Shown here one piece after another: positions 53,666 to 61,915 of a DNA stretch of 64,000 nt. The notes under the pieces were generated by a model. That model did not search any database. It was not told the DNA's origin and was given only the letters and a program-made list of their open reading frames with translations. Made by a program: the position numbers and the translations under genes. The DNA lies in the NCBI RefSeq assembly GCF_947258355.1, contig NZ_CAMYIC010000024.1, forward strand, positions 1-64,000, given 5' to 3'. Position 1 is the first letter of the stretch; every line of letters starts with the position of its first letter. Source of the DNA: an uncultured Allomuricauda sp. (GTDB taxonomy: Bacteria > Bacteroidota > Bacteroidia > Flavobacteriales > Flavobacteriaceae).

Positions 53666-55189
53666 CTATTGTTTTAGATGGTCTGGCAATAATTCCATTG
53701 GAAAAGATTGATAACTGATCGGTCTTACCCAACGTTTTATGGAGTGAATACCCACCGCTGTAAACCTTGAATCGGTAGACGCAGGGTAAGGCCCTCCGTG
53801 TTGCATGGATGCACATACTTCCACTCCGGTTGGAACCCCATTGTAAATAATTCTTCCTACTCTTTGCTGTAATGTTTCCACGATTTCTTCCAAGTCGGCA
53901 CCATCTCCTTTCTCCGCGATCAAGGTACCCGTCAATTGACCTTCCAGTCCTTCGATAATCTGAAGAAGTTCCGATTCATCTTGACATTGAACCACCATTG
54001 AAAACGGTCCAAAAACCTCTTGGTGCATTTTAGGATTCTTCAGAAATGCTGACCCAGAAACACTGGCAATGACCGAAGCAGCGTCATTTACGCTTAAATC
54101 CCCATCATATTTGCCAACTACCTCGACCCCTTCTTGGGAAACAACATCATCTTCCTTGGATTCATATCCTTTTTTGATATTAGGGTGCAGCATGGTCTGA
54201 GGAGCAATAGCTGTGGTTTCCTTTCCCAATTCCTGAACAAAGGCTTCAGTATCGTCGCTCTTCACGGTTAACAATAAGCCTGGATTGGTACAAAATTGTC
54301 CCGTACCCAAAGTGATGGAGCCCGCATAAGTCTTTGCCAGCTCACTTCCTCTTTTGGAAATGGCATCTGCAGTCATGATTACTGGGTTAATACTTCCCAT
54401 TTCTGCAAAAACCGGTATAGGTTCATCCCGTTTGGCAGCCAAATCGAAAAGCGCTCTTCCTCCTCCAATACTGCCAGTAAAACCGACGGCCTTAATTTTT
54501 GGATGGTTCACTAGATCAATTCCGGTCTGCACTGCTCCATTAACACTTGAAAAAACACCCTTCGGCATTCCTGTTTTTTCCGCAGCATTTACAATGGCCG
54601 AAGCCACCAATTCGTTTGTACCTGCATGCATGGGATGGCCTTTTACGATTACTGGGCAACCGGAAGCCAAAGCACTTGCCGTATCCCCGCCTGCTGTGGA
54701 ATAGGCCAAGGGAAAATTACTGGCTCCAAAAACCGCCACGGGCCCTAAGGGAATCATTGTTTTTCTTAAATCGGGTTTGGGCTGGGGTTTTCTATCGGGT
54801 TGGGCGGCATCAAAGGTGTTTTCACGCCAATCATCATTCTCGATCAATTCTGCAAAAGAGCGTAATTGAAAAACCGTTCTTCCACGTTCTCCAATAGCCC
54901 TACCTTCGGGCAGGCCGGATTCCAACATATAGGTGTCGATCAATTCTTGGTCCAAAGCCAAAATTTCATCGGCAATGGTGTTCAGAAAATCTGCTCGTTG
55001 TCTTCCCGGAATTTTTCGAAATGTTTTAAAAGCTTCCCAAGCCTGTTCGGCAGCACTTTCTATTTCTTCTTTTGTGGCTTCCAAGAACACCGTTGGGTTC
55101 TGTATATTCTTTTTGGGATCAATGGTTCTGAATTCTACAGACCCATCTGCCTTAAATTGTCCTCCAATACAGTTTTTACCTGTAATCAT
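53666..55189 (-). CDS. Alpha-ketoglutarate semialdehyde (2,5-dioxovalerate) dehydrogenase
   Basis: This 507-residue NAD(P)-dependent aldehyde dehydrogenase oxidises alpha-ketoglutarate semialdehyde to alpha-ketoglutarate. Catalytic C300 (GQFCTNPG) and E263 (FAEMGSINPV) and the cofactor stretch GPVAVFGASNFPLAYSTAGG are visible, the last being characteristic of this subgroup. It overlaps the upstream deaminase by ATGA and is followed by the epimerase after 3 bp, so all three are translated together. Confidence 0.92.
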   Translation of the reverse strand: MITGKNCIGGQFKADGSVEFRTIDPKKNIQNPTVFLEATKEEIESAAEQAWEAFKTFRKIPGRQRADFLNTIADEILALDQELIDTYMLESGLPEGRAIGERGRTVFQLRSFAELIENDDWRENTFDAAQPDRKPQPKPDLRKTMIPLGPVAVFGASNFPLAYSTAGGDTASALASGCPVIVKGHPMHAGTNELVASAIVNAAEKTGMPKGVFSSVNGAVQTGIDLVNHPKIKAVGFTGSIGGGRALFDLAAKRDEPIPVFAEMGSINPVIMTADAISKRGSELAKTYAGSITLGTGQFCTNPGLLLTVKSDDTEAFVQELGKETTAIAPQTMLHPNIKKGYESKEDDVVSQEGVEVVGKYDGDLSVNDAASVIASVSGSAFLKNPKMHQEVFGPFSMVVQCQDESELLQIIEGLEGQLTGTLIAEKGDGADLEEIVETLQQRVGRIIYNGVPTGVEVCASMQHGGPYPASTDSRFTAVGIHSIKRWVRPISYQSFPMELLPDHLKQ

Positions 55190-56109
55190 ACTACACTGTT
55201 TATGTTTTTATATTCCGGAAGTTCCGGTCTATTCTTCATTGCGGTTTCTATCACTTTTAAAACCCGTTCTCTTTCTGCTCCCTGTAATGGCAATCTAGGG
55301 GCGCGTACATGTTCGGTGCCAATTCCCGTAGCGACTTCCGCCAACTTTATATTTTGAACCAATTGCGGGCTGATGTCCAGCTCCAATAATGGCATGAACC
55401 ATCGATAGATATCCAAGGCTTCTTGAACCCTTCCAGCTTTTACCAACTCGTAAATAGCAACCGTTTCGGCAGGATATGCACAAACCAGTCCAGCCACCCA
55501 ACCTACGGCACCAATCACCAAGCTTTCCAAGCCCAAGGTATCCACTCCCGTAAAGACTTTGACCCTATCTCCAAACTTATTTTGAATTCTAATCACATTG
55601 GTTATATCGCGAGTGGACTCCTTTATAGCCTGAATGTTATCGCATTCGATCAATTCTTCCAACATCTCCAACGTTACTTCTATTTTATAATCCACGGGAT
55701 TGTTGTAGAGCATAATGGGCAGCGAAGTACTGTTCGCCACGGCCTTGAAATAGGCGACTGTTTCGTAATCCGTCGCTTTATAGCGCATTGGCGGCAAAAG
55801 CATCAACCCGTTGGCGCCCACTTTCTCTGCTCGTTGGGCTGCCTCAATGGCTCCTTTTGTACTTTGCTCGGCCACGTTCATGATTATCGGAATTTTTCCA
55901 TCGGCCAATTCAAGGGACTTTTTTATCAGGATTTCTTTCTCCTCTTGCTCCAAGGTACTCGCTTCTCCCAAAGTACCCCCGAGAATTATTCCGTGTACCC
56001 CAGCTTCAATCTGCGCTTTGATGTTCTTTTCGAACATGGCAAGATCCAATTTATCATCACTTGTAAACTTCGTAGTTACAGCTGGCATTACGCCCTCCCA
56101 TTTTACCAT
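55186..56109 (-). CDS. DHDPS-family deaminase, likely Pyr4H2C deaminase of hydroxyproline catabolism
   Basis: This 307-residue class I aldolase-fold protein has the DapA/NAL signature: GGTLGEAST (44-52), Y135 in LYNNPVD and Schiff-base K163 in AIKEST. In hydroxyproline operons this subfamily converts 1-pyrroline-4-hydroxy-2-carboxylate to alpha-ketoglutarate semialdehyde with loss of ammonia, and the adjacent dehydrogenase uses that product. A keto-deoxy-sugar-acid dehydratase role is the alternative, but the epimerase next door argues for hydroxyproline. It is the first gene of the operon, divergent from an AraC-type regulator. Confidence 0.85.
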   Translation of the reverse strand: MVKWEGVMPAVTTKFTSDDKLDLAMFEKNIKAQIEAGVHGIILGGTLGEASTLEQEEKEILIKKSLELADGKIPIIMNVAEQSTKGAIEAAQRAEKVGANGLMLLPPMRYKATDYETVAYFKAVANSTSLPIMLYNNPVDYKIEVTLEMLEELIECDNIQAIKESTRDITNVIRIQNKFGDRVKVFTGVDTLGLESLVIGAVGWVAGLVCAYPAETVAIYELVKAGRVQEALDIYRWFMPLLELDISPQLVQNIKLAEVATGIGTEHVRAPRLPLQGAERERVLKVIETAMKNRPELPEYKNINSVV

Positions 56110-56244
56110 AGTCGTTTCATATTATTTCTATCTAAAATTACAAAGCTGACCACATTCCCTTTTATACCATTATTAGCCTATTGTTATACTATATTACCCT
56201 AATTTAGCCATAATGTATATTTTTGAAATAATTTAGGCTCATTC
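56110..56244. promoter_or_regulatory. Divergent control region, hydroxyproline operon and araC-type gene
   Basis: The 135-bp gap contains two direct TTAGCC repeats (56173-56178 and 56204-56209, 31 bp apart) and an inverted copy in ATTTAGGCT (56231-56239). These are candidate half-sites for the AraC-family protein. TATTTTTG (56218-56225) is a -7 match for the regulator, and minus-strand CAGCTTTG (56148-56141) is a near match for the operon. Confidence 0.45.
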
Positions 56245-57087
56245 ATGAAAGTCCTTCCCTTTAAAATACCGAAACCCAAGAACGAGGCACTTGTCTACCA
56301 AATTGACAGGGAACAGGTGTTTTATGACCAATTGCACCAGCACGGGGAAATTCAAATCAGCTATGTGGAAAAAGGAGCAGGTTCACTTATAGTGGGCGAT
56401 AGCATCAACGAGTACAAAGCGGGAGACATTTTGGTCATTGGAAGTTTTATTCCCCATGTATTCCGAAGCGACACACGAATCAAGGAAGAATCTTTGATGC
56501 ACACCCTGTTTTTCGATGAAGACTCCTTTGGCAAGAATTTCTTTCAGCTAACGGACCTATCATCAACGCAAGGATTCTTTAAAAAATCGGTGTTTGGGAT
56601 GCGAGTCTTCTCGCGGAAAAGCAAAATCATTCCCTTGTTCCAAGCACTATCACATCAAAACAAAGTGGAACAGATCGCTTCGTTGTTAATGATCATCAAT
56701 CAAATCAACAAGTCGAAAACCGCGCCCCTTTCCTCTTTTGTTTACCGAAAATCGTTTACCGATGACGAAGGCAAACGCATGAGCCAAGTGTACGAATATG
56801 CCATGGAGCAATATGCTGAGCCTATTACATTGGATGAGATAGCGGAAAGGGCCAACATGAGCAAAAATGCATTCTGCAGATATTTTAAAAAACGGACCAA
56901 TAAAACTTTTTTCCAGTTTTTGATTGAAATACGGATCGAGAACGCCTGTAAATTTCTCATCAAAAATCCTGAGCTGTCGGTTGCCGCAATTGCGGAACAA
57001 TGCGGATTCAACAATATCGCCAATTTCAACCGCAAGTTCCGAACGTTTAAAAATTGTACCCCGACCCAATACCGCAATCAATTTTAA
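56245..57087 (+). CDS. AraC family transcriptional regulator, likely of hydroxyproline catabolism
   Basis: This 280-residue regulator has an N-terminal cupin domain (about 15-90: HQHGEIQISYVEKGAGSLIVGD...YKAGDILVIGSFIPHVFRSD) and a C-terminal double HTH (about 180-280: EPITLDEIAERANMSKNAFCRYFKKRTNKTFFQFL...AIAEQCGFNNIANFNRKFRTFKNCTPTQYR). It is divergent from the deaminase-dehydrogenase-epimerase operon, 135 bp away, so a role as its substrate-responsive activator is probable. The ligand is not known. Confidence 0.88.
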   Translation: MKVLPFKIPKPKNEALVYQIDREQVFYDQLHQHGEIQISYVEKGAGSLIVGDSINEYKAGDILVIGSFIPHVFRSDTRIKEESLMHTLFFDEDSFGKNFFQLTDLSSTQGFFKKSVFGMRVFSRKSKIIPLFQALSHQNKVEQIASLLMIINQINKSKTAPLSSFVYRKSFTDDEGKRMSQVYEYAMEQYAEPITLDEIAERANMSKNAFCRYFKKRTNKTFFQFLIEIRIENACKFLIKNPELSVAAIAEQCGFNNIANFNRKFRTFKNCTPTQYRNQF

Positions 57088-57157
57088 AGCAAATTCTATT
57101 GACCCTTGGATGCTGATTACTTTATCCATAATTTCAATACTTATTCAGATTTAGCAA

Positions 57158-58528
57158 TTGTACACCATAATTGACATAGAAACCACGGGGAACGGAATCA
57201 AAGGCAACAAGATTACCGAGATTTCCATTTTTAAATATGATGAGGGACAAATCGTGGACGAATTCACGTCTTTGGTCAACCCCGAAAGCCCTATCCCCTA
57301 TTTCATTACCGGACTCACAGGCATTGACGACCAAATGGTACAGAACGCCCCTACTTTTCAAGAAATCTCCCAACATATTCTGCATATTACAGAGGGATGC
57401 ATTTTTGTAGCCCACTCCGTTAATTTCGATTATGGCGTCATCAAAGAGGAGTTTCGACAAATAGGTGTTGATTTTACCCGTAAAAAACTCTGCACGGTCC
57501 GCCTATCCCGAAAATTGATACCCGGACTCCGTTCCTACAGCTTGGGCAAATTATGTTCAGCGGTGAACATCCCCCTAATGGACCGACACCGTGCACGCGG
57601 AGATGCCCATGCTACGGTCCTTCTGTTTGAAAAGCTTTTGGAAAATCCTGAATCCGAAATGGTATTCAAAAAATTCTTGAACGCCCGAAGTCAAGAAGCT
57701 ACTCTTCCACCTCATTTGCCCAAAGCCGTTTTTGACAAGATTCCTCAAAAACCGGGCATCTATTATTTTATGAATCAAAAAGGAGAGATTATTTATGTAG
57801 GGAAGGCCATCAACCTTAAAAAAAGAGTGTTGGGACACTTTTACGATAAAAGCCGAAAGGAAATTCAAATGTGCGGGGAGACGGCACATATCGACTTCAA
57901 ACTGGCGGGTAGTGAATTGGTTGCCTTGTTGATGGAATCCGCAGAAATAAAACGCTTGTTCCCAACATACAACCGTGCACAAAAAAGACAAGGTAAGCAA
58001 TATGCCATTTTTGCATACGAAGACCGAAACGGGATTATGCATTTGGCTTATAATACGATTAAAGGCGCCCCTAGACCATTAAAAGTATTTCACAATCAAA
58101 CTGAATGCCGAGCGTATTTGGAAGAGGTGTGTAAACGTTTTTCGCTTTGTCCCAAATATTGTCATCTACAACAAACAACTGCCGCCTGCTCACATCATGA
58201 AATTGATACCTGCGAAGGAATTTGTAGAGGTGAAGAGTCTCCAGAGCAGTACAACCAAAAAGTCGAAGAGGCCATAGCACTTATGAAAATGCTGTCGTCC
58301 GAGGTCAGAATCATCAAAGAAAAAGGCAGGGTCGAAAATGAAAGTGCCGTGGTTTTAGTAGCTGATGGCATCTACCAAGGCTTTGGTTTTATCGATACCG
58401 ACATTGAAGTATCCTCCATTGAAGATGTTGAGGCTTTTATTACCCCACAAAAACATACATTGGAAACAGAAAGTATTCTTACCCAATATTTTTTGAAGCA
58501 TAGCAAGAGTCAAGTACTTGCCTCCTAA
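57158..58528 (+). CDS. DEDDh exonuclease fused to GIY-YIG (UvrC-like) nuclease domain
   Basis: This 456-residue protein joins an epsilon-type 3'-5' exonuclease (about 1-165: IIDIETTG with D6 and E8, then VAHSVNFDYG and HRARGDAHAT) to a GIY-YIG endonuclease (about 198-275: PGIYYF with G200-I201-Y202 and IIYVGKAINLKKRV). A cysteine-rich segment follows (CPKYCHLQQTTAACSHH...CEGIC), possibly metal-binding. This resembles the Cho/DnaQ-UvrC fusion proteins, which probably act in DNA repair. It starts with TTG: a stop codon lies one codon upstream (57152-57154) and the exonuclease motif begins at once, so no ATG start is possible. Confidence 0.88.
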   Translation: MYTIIDIETTGNGIKGNKITEISIFKYDEGQIVDEFTSLVNPESPIPYFITGLTGIDDQMVQNAPTFQEISQHILHITEGCIFVAHSVNFDYGVIKEEFRQIGVDFTRKKLCTVRLSRKLIPGLRSYSLGKLCSAVNIPLMDRHRARGDAHATVLLFEKLLENPESEMVFKKFLNARSQEATLPPHLPKAVFDKIPQKPGIYYFMNQKGEIIYVGKAINLKKRVLGHFYDKSRKEIQMCGETAHIDFKLAGSELVALLMESAEIKRLFPTYNRAQKRQGKQYAIFAYEDRNGIMHLAYNTIKGAPRPLKVFHNQTECRAYLEEVCKRFSLCPKYCHLQQTTAACSHHEIDTCEGICRGEESPEQYNQKVEEAIALMKMLSSEVRIIKEKGRVENESAVVLVADGIYQGFGFIDTDIEVSSIEDVEAFITPQKHTLETESILTQYFLKHSKSQVLAS

Positions 58529-58530
58529 AA

Positions 58531-59307
58531 CTATACTTTAGGTTTTAGAACGACCTTAAATTGAGCCGAATCCTTCAACTTTTGAAATCCTTGATGCAGA
58601 TTGACTTGCTCAACGGCATAGGGATAAAAGGAAATGGGCTCAATACATACCATGTTCCTGACCTCTGTCCAACACATAAAATGGCCGAAACCTTCGGTCT
58701 CAATGGTGATTTCCCTATCGTCTTTTAGTGTAATGGAATTACAATCCGCCACTTGCAATGCTCGACTCCCAACAGCCAACACCTCATCCAACGAAATCTC
58801 TTTGCCCTTTGCCAAAATTACTGGCGATTTTGAGTGTAATTTAAATGCAGGATGATAGCCCAACATAAAAGGCATTGCATCTTCTCCTGAAATTTTAAAA
58901 TGGACTTCGAGGCCATCATTGGTCAATAAAAACGATTTCTCGAACCTAAAATCATAAGGCCATGTAAGTGCCTCTTCGGTAGATTTTTCAGGGAATTTTG
59001 AATTGGAAACCTCGGTTCCGGATTTGTACTCCTTGACGAAAACAGCAGAGGTATCTGTTTGATGTTCCAATTGGTAATCCATTTGGCGCAGATGTCCATG
59101 TTGATCTTGGACCGCTTCGCCTTTGGGTGTTTTTACACGAAAATCCGCCTCATTGACCGGCCCTATTATGGGAAACATTTCGGTATCAGCACTGCTCCAT
59201 CCCGGACTTCCTTTTTGGTGGATAAACTCGTGTCCGTTGACCACGTAGCTCACCAACTCACCTGCATCAATCTGTACTACCGCACTATGTTTAGTAAGGG
59301 TTACCAT
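58531..59307 (-). CDS. Aldose 1-epimerase-like protein (cytoplasmic)
   Basis: This 258-residue protein has the galactose mutarotase fold and resembles LacX/YeaD-type aldose-epimerase-related proteins: VNGHEFIHQKGSPGWSSADTEMFPIIGPVNE, then PFMLGYHPAFKLH and CIEPISFYPYAVEQVNLHQG. No signal peptide. It overlaps the stop of the upstream M20 peptidase gene by 1 nt (TAATG), so the two are coupled, and converges on the nuclease gene with a 2-bp gap. The sugar acted on is not evident. Confidence 0.82.
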   Translation of the reverse strand: MVTLTKHSAVVQIDAGELVSYVVNGHEFIHQKGSPGWSSADTEMFPIIGPVNEADFRVKTPKGEAVQDQHGHLRQMDYQLEHQTDTSAVFVKEYKSGTEVSNSKFPEKSTEEALTWPYDFRFEKSFLLTNDGLEVHFKISGEDAMPFMLGYHPAFKLHSKSPVILAKGKEISLDEVLAVGSRALQVADCNSITLKDDREITIETEGFGHFMCWTEVRNMVCIEPISFYPYAVEQVNLHQGFQKLKDSAQFKVVLKPKV

Positions 59308-60605
59308 TATTTCGTATTTATCAATCGGTAAATCAATATAGCCGTTCGCTTGGTCAATGCTTCAATGGTATTTAGGTTGACTGTCTCCTGAGGAGTATGG
59401 GCGTTGGAACCCATGGTGCCCAAACCGTCCAACCCATCCACATATTCCGCCACAAAAGACACATCAGCGGCTCCCCTTTTTCCTGGGTCGTAGGCCAACA
59501 CCTCTCCTTGTTTCAGGTCCAGACTCACTTCATTCAACGTTTCCAACAATGCGAGATTGCCTTCGGTAGGCTTCATGGCGGGGTAACTATCCGTAAAACT
59601 TATGCTAGCCGAGGTCTGTGGTAGATTATTGGCCACAATCTCCCTCATTTTTGCCCTGGCACGTTCTTTTTGTTCTTCGGATATAAACCTGAGTCCGCCT
59701 TTTACCACGGCTTTTTGGGCAACTACATTGGTTTTTCCAAAGGCATCACCCTTGCTGGTCAATTCATCGTAATTGACAAAGGTTCCACCCAATAAAACAC
59801 CCGGATTAAAGGTCAATAAATCCTCTCCTTTCACATCGGTATAAAACTCATGGAGTATTCTGGACATTTCGAAAATGGCACCCGCACCTGTACCTTCGCT
59901 AAAAATTCCAGAGGAATGGGCACGTTTTCCCTCAACCTCTACGGCCCAACCTGAAGCACCTCTCCTGGCCACAGTGGCGTAATTAAAACCTGTTGAGGTT
60001 TCAAAACCAAGGGCAATATCACTTCGTTTGGCCGCATCAATCAAGTCCTTTCTGCTTATGGACAAAGGTTTGCCCGTGCTCTCTTCGTCCCCTGTAAAGG
60101 CTACGATAATCTGTGCATCATCCAGCAAACCGTTATCTGAAAGTGCTTTTAAGGCATACAGCACAATTACATCACCGCCTTTCATATCGTTCCCTCCCGG
60201 GGCATGAGCAATGCTATCGTTCACAATTTTAAAGGTCTGGAAAGGACTGTCTTCCTCGAAAACAGTATCCAAATGACCGATGAGCAATAACTTTTTCCCC
60301 TTTGAACCAGTCGTTTCAGCAAACAAATGCCCCGATCTGTTCATCTCTTCAGGCATCTCAATCCAAGTAGTTTCAAAGCCAATATTGTCAAAGGCATCCT
60401 TAAAAACCATGCCTACTTTCTCAACACCAGCAGCGTTTAAGGTACCACTATTGATATTGACTACTTTTTCGAGAAAGCCAATGGCTTCGGCATTGTTCTT
60501 TTCAATAGTGGAAACAATCTTTTTTTCCGTTCTAGATAGTTTTTGCGCCGAAACAGTTGCAATAAAAACCAAGGCAAAAAGAGTAAAGAAATATTTAATT
60601 TTCAT
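59307..60605 (-). CDS. M20 family metallopeptidase (secreted, carboxypeptidase G2-like)
   Basis: This 432-residue protein has a cleavable signal (MKIKYFFTLFALVFIATVSAQ) and the M20 di-zinc site: H111 and D113 in IGHLDTVFE, D140 in GGNDMKGG, and the general base and ligand E174/E175 in GDEES. A dimerisation domain lies at about 210-320. It likely removes C-terminal amino acids from peptides or acyl-amino acids in the periplasm. Gene order with the aldose-epimerase-like gene is tight. A link to the hydroxyproline locus 3 kb away is possible but not shown. Confidence 0.88.
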   Translation of the reverse strand: MKIKYFFTLFALVFIATVSAQKLSRTEKKIVSTIEKNNAEAIGFLEKVVNINSGTLNAAGVEKVGMVFKDAFDNIGFETTWIEMPEEMNRSGHLFAETTGSKGKKLLLIGHLDTVFEEDSPFQTFKIVNDSIAHAPGGNDMKGGDVIVLYALKALSDNGLLDDAQIIVAFTGDEESTGKPLSISRKDLIDAAKRSDIALGFETSTGFNYATVARRGASGWAVEVEGKRAHSSGIFSEGTGAGAIFEMSRILHEFYTDVKGEDLLTFNPGVLLGGTFVNYDELTSKGDAFGKTNVVAQKAVVKGGLRFISEEQKERARAKMREIVANNLPQTSASISFTDSYPAMKPTEGNLALLETLNEVSLDLKQGEVLAYDPGKRGAADVSFVAEYVDGLDGLGTMGSNAHTPQETVNLNTIEALTKRTAILIYRLINTK

Positions 60606-60670
60606 GGTGGGTTATTTTGTTCGACAAGTTATCAAATTAGATTGATAAAGCCCACACGACAACATATCTT

Positions 60671-61912
60671 CTACTCGAACTGAATGGCTTTTACGGGTGT
60701 AATCTTGGTTATGATATATGATGGTATCAGCAACATCAATAAACAAAGTAACATCACCCCAATATTCAATAGTAAGATGGTTGGCACATCCATATGTACT
60801 GGAATGTAGTCAATATAATACTCCTCGGGATTTGGAAACTTGAACATTCGGTACTTACCCTGAAGAAAAATGACCCCCAAACCAATCAAGTTGCCCCAAA
60901 ATAGTCCGATGGCAATCAAATAAGCGGCATTGTATAAAAATACTTTTCGAATGCTCCAATTGGCAGAACCCAATGCCTTTAAGATTCCAATCATTTGGGT
61001 TCGCTCCAAAATAAGGACCAGCAAAGCTGTTATCATATTAATACCACCAACAATAATCATAATACCAATGATCAAAGCAATATTAAAATCAAAAAGACCG
61101 ATCCATTCAAAAATGCGGAAGTATTTACTTTTGATGTTCTGCGTATCCAAGTTGGAGAGCGTTTTATTGTAAATCTCATTACTCTTCTCATCAAGCTGAT
61201 CAAAATCATCAATAAAAACCTCAAAGTTTCCGATTTCATTTTCTTCCCATCGGTTCATTAATTGGATATGGCGAATATCCACAAACACGTAGGTTTCATC
61301 AAATTCCTCAAAACCGCTGTCATAAATACCTACAATTTCGAACCTTCTATTGTTCGGTGGTTTGGATGCATCACCATCCCGAAGAAAAAAGGAAAAGAAA
61401 CTATCACCAACTTTCAACTGCAATCTATTGGCCATTAAACTGGATATGAGCACCTCTTCATTTAGATCTCCGTTATAATCAGGTATTCTGCCATCGACCA
61501 AATACTCCTCAAAAGTGCTCCAATCGTAATCGGTCCCCACTCCCTTGGCCAACATCCCCTCAAATGTATCCGCAGTTCGGATAATTCCACCTTTGGTGGC
61601 CACTGCCTGTACATGCCTAACCCCTTCAACATCTCGGAATTCGGGATAAAAATCCTGATCAATGGAAATCGGCATCAATGATACTTCGGAGTTGTTATTA
61701 TCGAAACTGGAAATTTGGATATGGCCGTTAAAGGCGGCGACCTTCTCGCGTATCTTGTTTTTAAGCCCAACACCCGTAGCAATGGCAATCAGCATCATTA
61801 CCACACCAATGGCAATAGCGGCAATGGCAATTTTTATTATCGGGGCGGAAATACTAATTTTATGTTCCTTCCCTGTAACAAGGCGTTTGGCAATAAATAA
61901 TTCTAAATTCAA
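60671..61912 (-). CDS. LolC/LolE-type ABC transporter permease (FtsX/MacB fold)
   Basis: This 413-residue inner-membrane protein has one N-terminal helix (about 25-50), a large periplasmic domain (about 55-265) and three C-terminal helices, as in LolC/E permeases that extract lipoproteins from the inner membrane. LVLILERTQMIGILKALGSANWSIRKVFLYNAAYLI is the FtsX-family signature. The start codon is TTG at 61912: the next residues (NLELFIAKRL) are the normal family N-terminus and no ATG is suitably placed. It is head-to-head with the NamZ-like gene, with only 3 nt between start codons. The ATPase is not in the window. Confidence 0.88.
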   Translation of the reverse strand: MNLELFIAKRLVTGKEHKISISAPIIKIAIAAIAIGVVMMLIAIATGVGLKNKIREKVAAFNGHIQISSFDNNNSEVSLMPISIDQDFYPEFRDVEGVRHVQAVATKGGIIRTADTFEGMLAKGVGTDYDWSTFEEYLVDGRIPDYNGDLNEEVLISSLMANRLQLKVGDSFFSFFLRDGDASKPPNNRRFEIVGIYDSGFEEFDETYVFVDIRHIQLMNRWEENEIGNFEVFIDDFDQLDEKSNEIYNKTLSNLDTQNIKSKYFRIFEWIGLFDFNIALIIGIMIIVGGINMITALLVLILERTQMIGILKALGSANWSIRKVFLYNAAYLIAIGLFWGNLIGLGVIFLQGKYRMFKFPNPEEYYIDYIPVHMDVPTILLLNIGVMLLCLLMLLIPSYIITKITPVKAIQFE

Positions 61913-61915
61913 TGA

